DNA from: Bordetella sp. BOR01
GTDB taxonomy: Bacteria > Pseudomonadota > Gammaproteobacteria > Burkholderiales > Burkholderiaceae_B
DNA: 64,000 nt
Direction of reading: 5' to 3'
Assembly (NCBI RefSeq): GCF_019218885.1
Contig: NZ_JAHUWT010000001.1
Coordinates: 744,001 to 808,000, forward strand
Made by a program: the position numbers and the translations under genes. The notes beneath the pieces are model-generated. The model was not told where the DNA came from. It did not search any database and saw only the letters and a program-made list of their open reading frames with translations. How positions within the stretch are numbered: the stretch's first letter is position 1; the number at the start of each line of letters is the position of its first letter. Positions 26,681-38,921 of the stretch are shown in pieces.

Positions 26681-27460
26681 ATGGCAGACCCCAGGCCCGA
26701 TCCCGCACCACGCAATCGCGCCGCCCGCACGGCGGGCGAAGGGGCCGCTTTCAGTCCGTTGTACCGCCAGATCAAAGACCTGCTGGTGCAGAGCCTCGAG
26801 CGCGGTGAATGGAAGCCCGGCGAACTCATCCCCAGCGAAATCGACTTGGCGGGCCGTTTCCAGGTCAGCCAGGGCACGGTGCGCAAGGCCGTCGATGAAC
26901 TGGCCGCCGAACACCTATTGCTGCGCCGGCAGGGCAAGGGCACATTCGTGGCCACGCACCACGAGGCGCGCGTGCGCTATCGCTTCCTGCGCCTGGCCGC
27001 CGACGAAGAAGGCGAGGGCGGGCGCGCCGAAAGCCGCGTCCTGGAGTGCCGCCGCCTGCGCGCGCCGGCCGAAATTGCCCGCGCGCTGGAACTGCGCGCC
27101 GGCGAAACCGTGCTCTCCATCCGCCGCCAGCTCTCCATGAACCACCGGCCTACTGTCATCGACGACATCTGGCTGCCCGGTTCGGTGTTTCGCGGCCTGA
27201 CCCTTGAATTGCTGGTCGCCAGCAAGGCGCCGCTGTATGGTCTGTTCGAGACCGAATTCGGCGTCAGCATGGTGCGCGCCGACGAAAAAATCCGCGCGGT
27301 CGTGGCACCCGCCGAAATCGCCGGGCTGCTGGACGTCGAGCCCGGTACGCCGCTGCTGCAGGTCGACCGCGTGTCCTACACCTATGGCGACCGGCCGGTG
27401 GAGGTCCGCCGGGGCCTCTACCTGACTGACCGTTACCATTATCGCAATAGCCTGAATTAA
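26681..27460 (+). CDS. GntR/HutC-family regulator with UTRA domain
   Basis: The 259-residue protein has an N-terminal GntR winged helix (SPLYRQIKDLLVQSLERGEW, PSEIDLAGRFQVSQGTVRKAVDEL, GKGTFVATH) and a C-terminal UTRA effector domain (ETVLSIRRQLSMN to VEVRRGLYLTDRYHYRNSLN). ATG 26681 is chosen as the first methionine before the domain. It lies between mdh and the sdh operon, 121 bases upstream of sdhC, a location conserved in this group as far as known, so it probably regulates these TCA genes. The effector is unknown. Confidence 0.88.
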   Translation: MADPRPDPAPRNRAARTAGEGAAFSPLYRQIKDLLVQSLERGEWKPGELIPSEIDLAGRFQVSQGTVRKAVDELAAEHLLLRRQGKGTFVATHHEARVRYRFLRLAADEEGEGGRAESRVLECRRLRAPAEIARALELRAGETVLSIRRQLSMNHRPTVIDDIWLPGSVFRGLTLELLVASKAPLYGLFETEFGVSMVRADEKIRAVVAPAEIAGLLDVEPGTPLLQVDRVSYTYGDRPVEVRRGLYLTDRYHYRNSLN

Positions 27461-27479
27461 TGAGCTTTTTTCCTACGAT

Positions 27480-27509
27480 TTGATACCAACCCGTTCTCTG
27501 GGCGAAAAT
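27480..27509 (+). promoter_or_regulatory. Possible sigma-70 promoter of the sdh operon
   Basis: TTGATA (27480-27485) and GAAAAT (27504-27509) are separated by 18 bases, 73 bases upstream of sdhC. The match is 5/6 and 4/6. This would allow sdh transcription separate from gntR. Confidence 0.35.
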
Positions 27510-27581
27510 AGCGCGTTTGCCTGCAAGGGCAACCCTAATTTCGTTGTCACGAATCCCTAGCACCGTAACACCGAGGCCGTC

Positions 27582-27995
27582 ATGTCCGACACCGCTGCCA
27601 AGCCACGTCCGCAGTTCCGCAATATTGGCATTGCGCAAATCGCCAGCTATCGCCTGCCCCTGGCGGGCAAACTGTCCATTCTGCACCGCGTCAGCGGCGC
27701 CCTGCTGTTCGTCTGTCTTCCCTTGGTCATTCTGCCGCTGTTCGCGGCCAGCGTGGCCTCGCCGGAAAGCTATGCGCAAGTGGCCCAATACGCGGGCAAC
27801 CCCCTGGTGAAGCTGGTGCTGCTGGTGCTGGTGTGGGGCTACCTGCACCACTTCTGTGCCGGTATCCGCTACCTGGTGCTGGACCTGCACATCGGCATCG
27901 ACAAGGTCTCGGCCCAGAAGAGCGCCGGCGTGGTCTTCGGTGTCAGCCTGGCGCTGACCCTCGTGTTCGCCCTTAAATTGTTCGGAGCTCTGTAA
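27582..27995 (+). CDS. sdhC: Succinate dehydrogenase cytochrome b556 subunit
   Basis: SdhC is one of two membrane anchors of complex II; it binds haem b and quinone. The 137-residue protein has three hydrophobic helices (about residues 32-55, 70-92, 110-135). The conserved RPQFRNIGIAQIASYRLPLAGKLSILHRVSGALLF region precedes helix 1, and HHFCAGIRYLVLDLHIG carries the haem/quinone-site residues. A GAGG ribosome site is six bases before the ATG. The stop is immediately followed by the sdhD ATG. Confidence 0.95.
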   Translation: MSDTAAKPRPQFRNIGIAQIASYRLPLAGKLSILHRVSGALLFVCLPLVILPLFAASVASPESYAQVAQYAGNPLVKLVLLVLVWGYLHHFCAGIRYLVLDLHIGIDKVSAQKSAGVVFGVSLALTLVFALKLFGAL

Positions 27996-28379
27996 ATGGC
28001 CGACACCAAGAACTTTGGCCCCAAGCGCCTGGTCGTGGGCGCCCATTACGGCGTCGTGGATTTCATCGCGCAGCGCATCACCGCCGTCATCATGGCCGTG
28101 TACACGCTGGTGCTCATCGTCGGCCTGCTGGTCATGCCGTCGTTCTCGTATGAAAACTGGAAGGCGCTGTTCACCTTTCACGTTTATGCCCTGCCTGTCG
28201 GCCAGATCCTGGCCACGCTGTTTTTCTTTGCGCTGGCGTGGCACGCCTGGATCGGCGTGCGCGACATCTGGATGGACTACGTCAGGCCCACGGGCGTGCG
28301 CCTGCTGCTGCAGGTGCTGACCATCCTGTGGCTGGTCGGTTCGATCGTCTATTTCGCGCAAATCCTCTGGAGTATCTAA
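27996..28379 (+). CDS. sdhD: Succinate dehydrogenase membrane anchor subunit
   Basis: The 127-residue second membrane anchor of complex II has three predicted helices and family features: GAHYGVVDFIAQRITAVIMAVYTL, with the conserved R near the quinone site, and FALAWHAWIGVRDIWMDYVRPTGVRLLLQ, with the haem-side His and the DY pair. It starts directly at the base after the sdhC stop and ends three bases before the sdhA GTG, so the genes are tightly coupled. Confidence 0.95.
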   Translation: MADTKNFGPKRLVVGAHYGVVDFIAQRITAVIMAVYTLVLIVGLLVMPSFSYENWKALFTFHVYALPVGQILATLFFFALAWHAWIGVRDIWMDYVRPTGVRLLLQVLTILWLVGSIVYFAQILWSI

Positions 28380-28382
28380 GCC

Positions 28383-30161
28383 GTGGTCTCTGTCATGAAT
28401 TCATTGCCGCGCCGCCAGTTCGATGTGGTGGTCGTCGGCGCCGGCGGAGCCGGCATGCGCTGTTCGCTGCAACTGGCCCAGGCGGGCCTGTCGGTGGCGG
28501 TCCTGTCCAAGGTGTTTCCCACGCGCTCGCATACCGTGGCCGCGCAGGGCGGCGTCAGCGCGTCGCTGGGCAACATGAGCGAAGACAACTGGTACTGGCA
28601 CATGTACGACACCGTGAAGGGGTCGGACTGGCTGGGCGACCAGGACGCCATCGAGTTCATGTGCCGCGAGGCGCCCAACGCCGTGTACGAACTCGAGCAT
28701 TTCGGCATGCCTTTCGACCGTAATGCCGACGGCACCATCTACCAGCGTCCATTTGGTGGACACACTGCCAATTTTGGTGAAAAACCCGTGCAGCGCGCCT
28801 GTGCCGCCGCCGACCGCACCGGCCACGCGCTGCTGCATACGCTGTACCAGCGCAACGTCGCCGCCCGCACCCAGTTCTTCGTCGAATGGATGGCGCTCGA
28901 CCTGCTGCGCAACGACGCCGGCGACGTGGTCGGGGTCACCGCGCTGGAAATGGAAACCGGCGACATCTACATCCTGGAAGCCAAGACCACCGTGCTGGCC
29001 ACGGGCGGCGCGGGCCGTATCTGGGCGGCCTCCACCAACGCCTTCATCAATACCGGCGATGGCCTGGGCATGGCGGCGCGTGCCGGCATCCCGCTGCAAG
29101 ACATGGAATTCTGGCAGTTCCACCCCACCGGCGTGGCCGGCGCGGGCGTGCTGATCACCGAAGGCGTGCGCGGCGAAGGCGGCATCCTGCTGAACAAAGA
29201 CGGCGAACGCTTCATGGAGCGCTACGCGCCCACCCTGAAAGACCTGGCGCCGCGCGACTTCGTGTCGCGCTCGATGGACCAGGAAATCAAGGAAGGCCGC
29301 GGTTGCGGTCCTGATGGCAGCTACGTGGTGCTCAAGCTCGACCACCTGGGCGCCGATGTCATCAACAAGCGCCTGCCGTCCATCCGCGAAATCGCCATCA
29401 AGTTCGGCAACGTCGATCCCATCAAAGAGCCGATCCCGGTCGTGCCCACCATCCACTACCAGATGGGCGGCATCCCGGCCAATTACCACGGCCAGGTGCT
29501 CACGAACGTGAACGGCGAGAACAAGGTGGTCAACGGCCTGTACGCCATCGGCGAATGCGCGGCGGTGTCGGTGCACGGCGCGAACCGCCTGGGCACCAAC
29601 TCGCTGCTCGACCTGATCGTGTTCGGCCGGGCCACCGGCAACCACATCGTCGATTCGCACCCCGAGCGCCAGCATGCGCACCAGCCGGTGCCGCAGGAAG
29701 CGGTCGATTTCTCCGTGGACCGCGTCGCCAAGCTGGAAGCGCGTACCTCGGGCGAAAAAACGCAAGACATCGCCAACGCCATCCGCGTGTCGATGCAGCG
29801 CCACTGCGGCGTGTTCCGCACGCTGGATCTGCTGAACGAAGGCGTGGGCCAGATCGAAGACCTGGCCAAGCAGGCCGAGCATGTCTATTTCAAGGACAAG
29901 TCCAAGGTGTTCAACACCGCCCGCATCGAGGCGCTGGAACTGACCAACATGACCGAAGTGGCGCGCGCCACCATCAAGTCGGCAGCCAACCGTCACGAAA
30001 GCCGCGGCGCGCATGCGCTGGACGACCACCCGACCCGCGACGACGAGAACTGGCTGAAGCATACCCTCTGGTATTCCGAGGGTGGCCGCCTGGATTACAA
30101 ACCCGTTCAAATGAAGCCCCTGACGGTCGAGTCCTTCCCGCCCAAGGCGCGTACTTTCTAA
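28383..30161 (+). CDS. sdhA: Succinate dehydrogenase flavoprotein subunit
   Basis: SdhA oxidises succinate to fumarate with covalently bound FAD. The 592-residue protein has the FAD-binding [17 protein letters not shown], the covalent-FAD His50 in [10 protein letters not shown], the active-site HPTGVAGAG and the C-terminal FAD segment [13 protein letters not shown]. The GTG at 28383, three bases after sdhD, is used; an ATG at 28395 is an alternative that removes four residues. The reading continues without defect into the linker to sdhB (13 bases). Confidence 0.97.
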   Translation: MVSVMNSLPRRQFDVVVVGAGGAGMRCSLQLAQAGLSVAVLSKVFPTRSHTVAAQGGVSASLGNMSEDNWYWHMYDTVKGSDWLGDQDAIEFMCREAPNAVYELEHFGMPFDRNADGTIYQRPFGGHTANFGEKPVQRACAAADRTGHALLHTLYQRNVAARTQFFVEWMALDLLRNDAGDVVGVTALEMETGDIYILEAKTTVLATGGAGRIWAASTNAFINTGDGLGMAARAGIPLQDMEFWQFHPTGVAGAGVLITEGVRGEGGILLNKDGERFMERYAPTLKDLAPRDFVSRSMDQEIKEGRGCGPDGSYVVLKLDHLGADVINKRLPSIREIAIKFGNVDPIKEPIPVVPTIHYQMGGIPANYHGQVLTNVNGENKVVNGLYAIGECAAVSVHGANRLGTNSLLDLIVFGRATGNHIVDSHPERQHAHQPVPQEAVDFSVDRVAKLEARTSGEKTQDIANAIRVSMQRHCGVFRTLDLLNEGVGQIEDLAKQAEHVYFKDKSKVFNTARIEALELTNMTEVARATIKSAANRHESRGAHALDDHPTRDDENWLKHTLWYSEGGRLDYKPVQMKPLTVESFPPKARTF

Positions 30162-30174
30162 GCAGGATGCCGTT

Positions 30175-30891
30175 ATGAGCACCAAGAGAATCGTCAAATT
30201 CGAGATCTACCGCTACGACCCGGACAAGGACGAGCGCCCGTACATGCAGAAGCTGGAAGTCGAACTCCAGCCCACCGACAAGATGTTGCTCGATGCGCTG
30301 GTGCGCATCAAGAACGACGTCGACGACAGCCTGGCCCTGCGCCGCTCGTGCCGCGAAGGCGTGTGCGGTTCCGACGCCATGAACATCAACGGCAAGAACG
30401 GGCTGGCCTGCACGACCAACCTGCGCGAACTCAAAGAGCCCATTGTGCTCAAGCCGCTGCCCGGCCTGCCCGTGATCCGCGACCTGATCGTGGACATGAC
30501 GCACTTCTTCAATCAGTACCACTCGATCCGTCCTTACCTGATCAATGACACGCCGCCGCCCGAGCGCGAGCGCCTGCAGTCGCCCGAGGCCCGCGAAGAA
30601 CTCGACGGCCTGTACGAGTGCATCCTGTGCGCCTGCTGCTCGACCTCGTGCCCGTCGTTCTGGTGGAACCCCGACAAGTTCGTCGGCCCGGCCGGCCTGC
30701 TGCAGGCCTACCGTTTCCTGGCCGACAGCCGCGACGAAGCCACTGGCGAGCGCCTGGACAACCTGGAAGATCCTTATCGCCTGTTCCGCTGCCACACGAT
30801 CATGAACTGCGTCGACGTCTGTCCGAAGGGCCTGAACCCGACCAAGGCCATCGGCAAGATCAAGGAACTGATGGTTCGCCGGACTGTCTAG
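30175..30891 (+). CDS. sdhB: Succinate dehydrogenase iron-sulfur subunit
   Basis: SdhB passes electrons from FAD to quinone through three Fe-S clusters. The 238-residue protein shows the [2Fe-2S] cysteines in [19 protein letters not shown] and its following LAC, and the [4Fe-4S]/[3Fe-4S] pattern [13 protein letters not shown] and [17 protein letters not shown]. All cluster ligands are present. It follows sdhA by 13 bases and precedes sdhE by 21. Confidence 0.97.
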   Translation: MSTKRIVKFEIYRYDPDKDERPYMQKLEVELQPTDKMLLDALVRIKNDVDDSLALRRSCREGVCGSDAMNINGKNGLACTTNLRELKEPIVLKPLPGLPVIRDLIVDMTHFFNQYHSIRPYLINDTPPPERERLQSPEAREELDGLYECILCACCSTSCPSFWWNPDKFVGPAGLLQAYRFLADSRDEATGERLDNLEDPYRLFRCHTIMNCVDVCPKGLNPTKAIGKIKELMVRRTV

Positions 30892-30912
30892 TAACAGGGT
30901 GCAGAGGTCGAC

Positions 30913-31173
30913 ATGAGCAGTCTTACTGAACTGGATCGGACGCGCCTGCGATGGAGGGCGCGTCGAGGCCTGCTCGAGAACGACCTGATCATCACCCGGT
31001 ACCTGGACGCATACGAAACGCAGCTCACCGATGACGATGTGGACGCGCTGACCCGGCTTTTCGAGCTGGGCGACAACGATCTGCTCGATCTGCTGCTGGC
31101 GCGCAAAGAGCCCGAAGGGGCACTGGATACGCCGCAGCTGCGCCTCATCATCAAGAAAATGCGTGAGCTCTGA
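30913..31173 (+). CDS. sdhE: FAD assembly factor SdhE
   Basis: SdhE (also YgfY/CptB) promotes covalent flavinylation of SdhA. The 86-residue protein has the family signature [16 protein letters not shown] (the RGxxE motif needed for flavinylation) and [20 protein letters not shown]. Its place between sdhB and gltA, with short gaps, fits co-expression with complex II. Confidence 0.94.
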   Translation: MSSLTELDRTRLRWRARRGLLENDLIITRYLDAYETQLTDDDVDALTRLFELGDNDLLDLLLARKEPEGALDTPQLRLIIKKMREL

Positions 31174-31193
31174 TTAATTGTGAGGAAATAGCG

Positions 31194-32504
<1,311 letters not shown>

Positions 32505-32542
32505 GCCTGTACGGCGCCGTCCGCCATGCGGGCGGTGCGGGC

Positions 32543-32575
32543 AAAAAAAACCACGCGCCAGCGTGGTTTTTTTTT
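32543..32575. terminator. Bidirectional terminator after gltA
   Basis: CCACGC-N4-GCGTGG (32551-32566) is flanked by eight A on the left and nine T on the right, so it can stop transcription from gltA on the plus strand and from the DUF2214 gene on the minus strand. Confidence 0.93.
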
Positions 32576-32619
32576 GCGGATTCGCCCGGCGCCGGTTGCG
32601 CCGCGGGGCCGGCGCGAGG

Positions 32620-33072
32620 CTACAGGCCGATACCGCGCGCCATCAGCGCCGCGCACAGCGGCACCAATACCAGCAGGTGCACTTCCACCATGACCCAGCG
32701 CCGCGCATGCTTGATCTGCCCGCCCTCGGGCACATAGCCGGCTTGTTGGCGCGCCTGCTTGTTCCAGCGCAAGAAAGCCAGCGTAGGCGGAATCGAACAG
32801 AGGCCGATCAGCACGAACAGGCCGATCTTGGCGTGGAACCACGGGTTGGCCATGTAGAACGCGGCACCCTTGGCGCCCAGCATCAGCCGCAGCAGCCCGG
32901 TAACCAGCACCGCGATGGCGCTGACCAGGTACAGGCGGTCGTAGATGGCCAGCCTGCGCACGACGGTATCGGCCATGGCGGGGCGCAGCAGCACGGTTTG
33001 CGCCGTCATGGCCACGACCATCAGGAAGATGGCCAGGTAGTGGATCCAGGCGAGCAGGGCGTCTTGCAGCAT
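32620..33072 (-). CDS. DUF2214 family membrane protein
   Basis: The 150-residue protein has four hydrophobic segments (about residues 7-25, 48-65, 80-98, 125-145) and the DUF2214 pattern: WIHYLAIFLMVVAMTAQTVLLRP, LYLVSAIAVLVTGLLRLMLGAKG and NPWFHAKIGLFVLIGLCSIPPT, with conserved His and Lys. Function is unknown. It lies 20 bases downstream of maeB on the same strand and ends before the shared terminator. Confidence 0.82.
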   Translation of the reverse strand: MLQDALLAWIHYLAIFLMVVAMTAQTVLLRPAMADTVVRRLAIYDRLYLVSAIAVLVTGLLRLMLGAKGAAFYMANPWFHAKIGLFVLIGLCSIPPTLAFLRWNKQARQQAGYVPEGGQIKHARRWVMVEVHLLVLVPLCAALMARGIGL

Positions 33073-33092
33073 GTCGTACCTTCCGGATCGGG

Positions 33093-35384
<2,292 letters not shown>

Positions 35385-35583
35385 GCTGATGAGAGGCCTT
35401 TGCGGCACGGCTGACAAAGTAGAAAACGGGCCGCCGAGGGGCCCGTCCCGAGGGGGTCTATTTCAACAGAAAGTAGCAGTGTGTGTTTGCTGCGGTGCAG
35501 CGAAGTCGGCGAGGGCTGGGTGAGCGAATGCCAGCGGCGCAGGTTGATCCTGGCTGAACTCGGGATACGTTGCGGGAGCCGGT

Positions 35584-38289
35584 TCAATTCAGCCAGGGCG
35601 GCTCTTTTCTCTGGGACGTGCCCAGCGCTTGGCGCAGGGCCTGCCGTGCCGCGTCGAACTTGTCATCGGTGGCGGCCAGCAGATCGAGTGCCTGCAGCGT
35701 GATCCAGTCGGCGCTGACTTCGAAGAAGTCGCGCAGCCGGGCCCGCGTATCGCTGCGGCCGAAGCCGTCGGTGCCCAGGGTGCGATAGGGGGCGGTGATC
35801 CAGGCGCGGATTTGTTCGGGCACGGCGCGTACGTAGTCGCTGGCGGCTACCACCGGCACGGTGCCGGGCAGGCACTGCTCGATCCAGCAGGGCTGCGCGC
35901 CCAGGCCCAGCGTGCGTTCGCGTTCGACGGCGCGGCCGTCGCGCGACAGTTCCGAGAAGCTGGTCACGCTCCAGACTTCGGCCTGGATGCCGTGCTCTTG
36001 TTGCAGGCGTTCGGCCGCCTGCAGCGCTTCGTTCAGCATGGGGCCGGCGCCCAGCAGCCGTACCTGCGGCGTGTCTTGCGCCGTGCGCACGCGGTGCATG
36101 CCGCGCAGGATGCCCCCGCGGGCATCATCGGTGGGCAGGCTGGGTTGGGCCAGGTTTTCGTTGGTGACGGTCAGGTAATAGAACTCGTCGCACTGTTTGT
36201 CCAGCATGCGTTGCATGCCGTGTTCGAGGATCACCGCGACCTCATAGGCATGGGCCGGATCGTAGGCGCGGCAATTGGGCACGGTACCCGCCACCAGGTG
36301 GCTGGAGCCATCCTGGTGCTGCAGGCCTTCGCCGCCCAGCGTGGTGCGCCCCGAGGTGGCGCCGATCAGGAAGCCGCGCGTGCGTTGGTCGGCGGCGGCC
36401 CAGATCAGGTCGCCGATGCGCTGGAAGCCGAACATCGAGTAATAGATATAGAACGGCAGCATGGGCAGGCCGTTGACCGAGTAACTGGTGCCGGCCGCCG
36501 TCCATGACGAAATGGCGCCAGCCTCGGTGATGCCTTCTTCCAGGATCTGGCCATCGAGCGCCTCGCGGTAGTACAGCACCGAGCCGATGTCTTCCGGTTC
36601 GTACAACTGGCCTTGCGCGGAATAGATGCCGATCTGGCGGAACAGGTTGGCCATGCCGAAGGTGCGGGCTTCGTCGGCCACGATGGGCACGATGCGTCCG
36701 CCCAGGGTTTCGTCTTTGAGCAGGCCGCCCAGCATGCGCACGATGGCCATGGTGGAAGACATTTCCTTGCCGTCGGCCTGCAGGGCGAAGCGCGCCCATT
36801 GTTCGGCCGGCGGCGCGGGCAGGCGGGGGGCTTCGGTGCGGCGACGCGGCAAGTGGCCGCCCAGCGCCGCGCGGCGTGCTTGCAGGTAGCGCAGTTCGGC
36901 GCTGTCGGCGGTCGGCTTGTAGAACTTCAGGGCCAGGCAGTCGGCATCGGAAATAGGCAGCGCGAAGCGGTCGCGGAAAGCCAGCAGGGCCTCGTCGTCG
37001 AGCTTCTTTTGCTGGTGCGTGGTCATCTTGCCCTGGCCGGCCGTGCCCATGCCATAGCCTTTTTTCGTTTGCGCCAGGATCACCGTGGGCTGGCCGCGAT
37101 GGCGCACGGCGCGATGGTAGGCCGCGTGGATCTTGACGATGTCGTGGCCGCCGCGGCGCAGGCGGTCGATGGCCTCGTCGGTCCAGTCGGCCACCAGGGC
37201 CGCCAGTTCGGGGTTCTGGTTGAAGAAGTGGGCGCGGTTGTAGGCGCCGTCATTGGCCGCGAAGGTCTGGAACTGGCCGTCGACGGTGCCCGCGAAGGCG
37301 CGTGCCAGCGCGCCGTCGGTATCGCGGGCGAGCAGGGCATCCCAGTCGCCGCCCCAGACCAGCTTGATGACATTCCAGCCGGCGCCCGCATACAGGGTTT
37401 CCAGCTCGTCGATGATGCGGCCGTTGCCGCGCACCGGGCCGTCCAGGCGCTGCAGATTGCAATTCACGACGAACACCAGGTTGTCGAGTTTCTCGCGCGC
37501 GGCCAGGGTCAGCGCCGCGATGGATTCGGGCTCGTCCATCTCGCCGTCGCCGAAAATGCCCCAGACCTTGCGGTCGGAGGGCTGGGCCAGCGAACGGTGT
37601 TCCAGGTAGCGCATGAAGCGGGCCTGGTAGATGGCGTTGATCGGGCCGATGCCCATCGACCCGGTGGGGAACTGCCAGAAATCGGGCATCAGCCATGGGT
37701 GCGGGTACGACGACAGGCCGCGCAGTCCACGTGCGCGGGCGGCGATTTCCTGGCGGAAGTGGGCCAGTTCGTCTTCGCCCAGGAATCCTTCCAGGTAGGC
37801 GCGAGCGTAGACGCCCGGAGCCGAATGCGGTTGCAGGTAGACCAGGTCGCCCGCGAAATCGGCGCCGGAAGCGCGAAAGAAGTGGTTGAACCCCACTTCG
37901 AACAAATCGGCGGCCGACGCATAGCTGGCGATGTGGCCGCCCAGTTCGCCATGCGCCTGGTTGGCGCGCACCACCATGGCCAGGGCGTTCCAGCGGTTGA
38001 TCGAGGCAATGCGCTCTTCGATGGCCAGGTCGCCGGGGAAGGGCGGTTCGTCGCGCAGCGGAATGGTGTTCAGGTAGGCGCTGCGTGTCTGCCCGGCGGC
38101 GCGTACGCCGAGCGAGGCCGCCTGGGCCAGCAACTGGTCCAGCACATAGGCCGCGCGTGGCGTGCCGGATGCCTGGGCCAGCGATTGCAGCGCTTCGCGC
38201 CATTCCGTGGTTTCGGCGGGATCGGTGTCTTGGGGCAAGGCGGGCGCAGCGTCGTGCATGATCGGGACGGTCTCCGGTGAAGCACTCAT
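35584..38289 (-). CDS. AceE-type 2-oxoacid dehydrogenase E1, possibly 2-oxobutyrate dehydrogenase (MdeB-like)
   Basis: This 901-residue homodimeric E1 decarboxylates a 2-oxoacid with thiamine diphosphate. The TPP motif is GDGEMDEPES...VNCN; NLQRLDGPVRGNGRI, FFNQNPE and TSGRTTLGGEGLQHQDGSSH also match AceE. No E2 or E3 is adjacent, and the N-terminal region differs from housekeeping AceE. An Lrp/AsnC gene diverges from it, as in the Pseudomonas mdeR-mdeB arrangement where MdeB handles 2-oxobutyrate from methionine. So 2-oxobutyrate is the preferred guess, pyruvate the alternative. Start ATG 38289 follows AAAGGGA by about five bases. Confidence 0.8.
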   Translation of the reverse strand: MSASPETVPIMHDAAPALPQDTDPAETTEWREALQSLAQASGTPRAAYVLDQLLAQAASLGVRAAGQTRSAYLNTIPLRDEPPFPGDLAIEERIASINRWNALAMVVRANQAHGELGGHIASYASAADLFEVGFNHFFRASGADFAGDLVYLQPHSAPGVYARAYLEGFLGEDELAHFRQEIAARARGLRGLSSYPHPWLMPDFWQFPTGSMGIGPINAIYQARFMRYLEHRSLAQPSDRKVWGIFGDGEMDEPESIAALTLAAREKLDNLVFVVNCNLQRLDGPVRGNGRIIDELETLYAGAGWNVIKLVWGGDWDALLARDTDGALARAFAGTVDGQFQTFAANDGAYNRAHFFNQNPELAALVADWTDEAIDRLRRGGHDIVKIHAAYHRAVRHRGQPTVILAQTKKGYGMGTAGQGKMTTHQQKKLDDEALLAFRDRFALPISDADCLALKFYKPTADSAELRYLQARRAALGGHLPRRRTEAPRLPAPPAEQWARFALQADGKEMSSTMAIVRMLGGLLKDETLGGRIVPIVADEARTFGMANLFRQIGIYSAQGQLYEPEDIGSVLYYREALDGQILEEGITEAGAISSWTAAGTSYSVNGLPMLPFYIYYSMFGFQRIGDLIWAAADQRTRGFLIGATSGRTTLGGEGLQHQDGSSHLVAGTVPNCRAYDPAHAYEVAVILEHGMQRMLDKQCDEFYYLTVTNENLAQPSLPTDDARGGILRGMHRVRTAQDTPQVRLLGAGPMLNEALQAAERLQQEHGIQAEVWSVTSFSELSRDGRAVERERTLGLGAQPCWIEQCLPGTVPVVAASDYVRAVPEQIRAWITAPYRTLGTDGFGRSDTRARLRDFFEVSADWITLQALDLLAATDDKFDAARQALRQALGTSQRKEPPWLN

Positions 38290-38380
38290 GCTATCCCTTT
38301 CGCTCAGGCATGAGTGATCGAAAATGCGCCGGATAGGGGTGTGTGCCGGCATAATGTACCGTGCAAAGGAATTTATAAAG

Positions 38381-38854
38381 ATGAATATGCCGACATCGCT
38401 GGACAGTACCGACCGCCGCATCCTGTCTATCCTGCAGACCGACTCCAGCCTGACCAATGTCGAGCTGGCCCGGCGCGTGCATTTGTCGCCCTCGCCGTGC
38501 CTGGCCCGGGTCAAGGCGCTGGAGGCTGCCGGCGTGATCCGCGGCTATGTGGCCCTGGCCGACCCGCTGCAACTCGGGTTGAGCCTGAATGTGTTCATCC
38601 AGGTCAGCCTGGAAAAGCAGGTCGAGTCCGAGCTCGAGCGGTTCCAGAGCGCCATGGCGGAGTGCCCGGAAGTGATGGAGTGCTACCTGATGAGCGGCGA
38701 CGCCGATTACTTGCTGCGCGTGGTCGTGCCCGACATGCAGGGGCTGGAGCATTTTGTGGTGAGCCGGCTGTCGCGCATCGCGGGGGTGCGCAACATCCGC
38801 TCGGGCTTTGCCCTGAAGCAGGTCAAGTACCAGACGGCGCTGCCGCTGGGCTGA
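38381..38854 (+). CDS. Lrp/AsnC-family transcriptional regulator
   Basis: The 157-residue protein has an AsnC-type helix-turn-helix ([47 protein letters not shown]) and a C-terminal RAM ligand-binding domain ([18 protein letters not shown]). ATG at 38381 has AAGGA ten bases upstream; ATG 38387 is also possible. It diverges from the E1 gene across 91 bases, so it most likely controls that gene in response to an amino acid or oxoacid (inferred). The BkdR/MdeR subgroup of Lrp proteins is the closest functional analogue. Confidence 0.9.
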   Translation: MNMPTSLDSTDRRILSILQTDSSLTNVELARRVHLSPSPCLARVKALEAAGVIRGYVALADPLQLGLSLNVFIQVSLEKQVESELERFQSAMAECPEVMECYLMSGDADYLLRVVVPDMQGLEHFVVSRLSRIAGVRNIRSGFALKQVKYQTALPLG

Positions 38855-38921
38855 GGGCCATGCCCGGCGCCGGCGAGCGGCGTAGAATCGCCGGATCATT
38901 CTCCCTGGAGCCCTCAAATCC

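Noticed and set aside
35584-38289. Housekeeping pyruvate dehydrogenase E1 (aceE)
   Set aside because: There is no aceF/lpd partner, the N-terminus differs and the neighbour is an Lrp gene; an MdeB-like role fits better, though pyruvate cannot be excluded.
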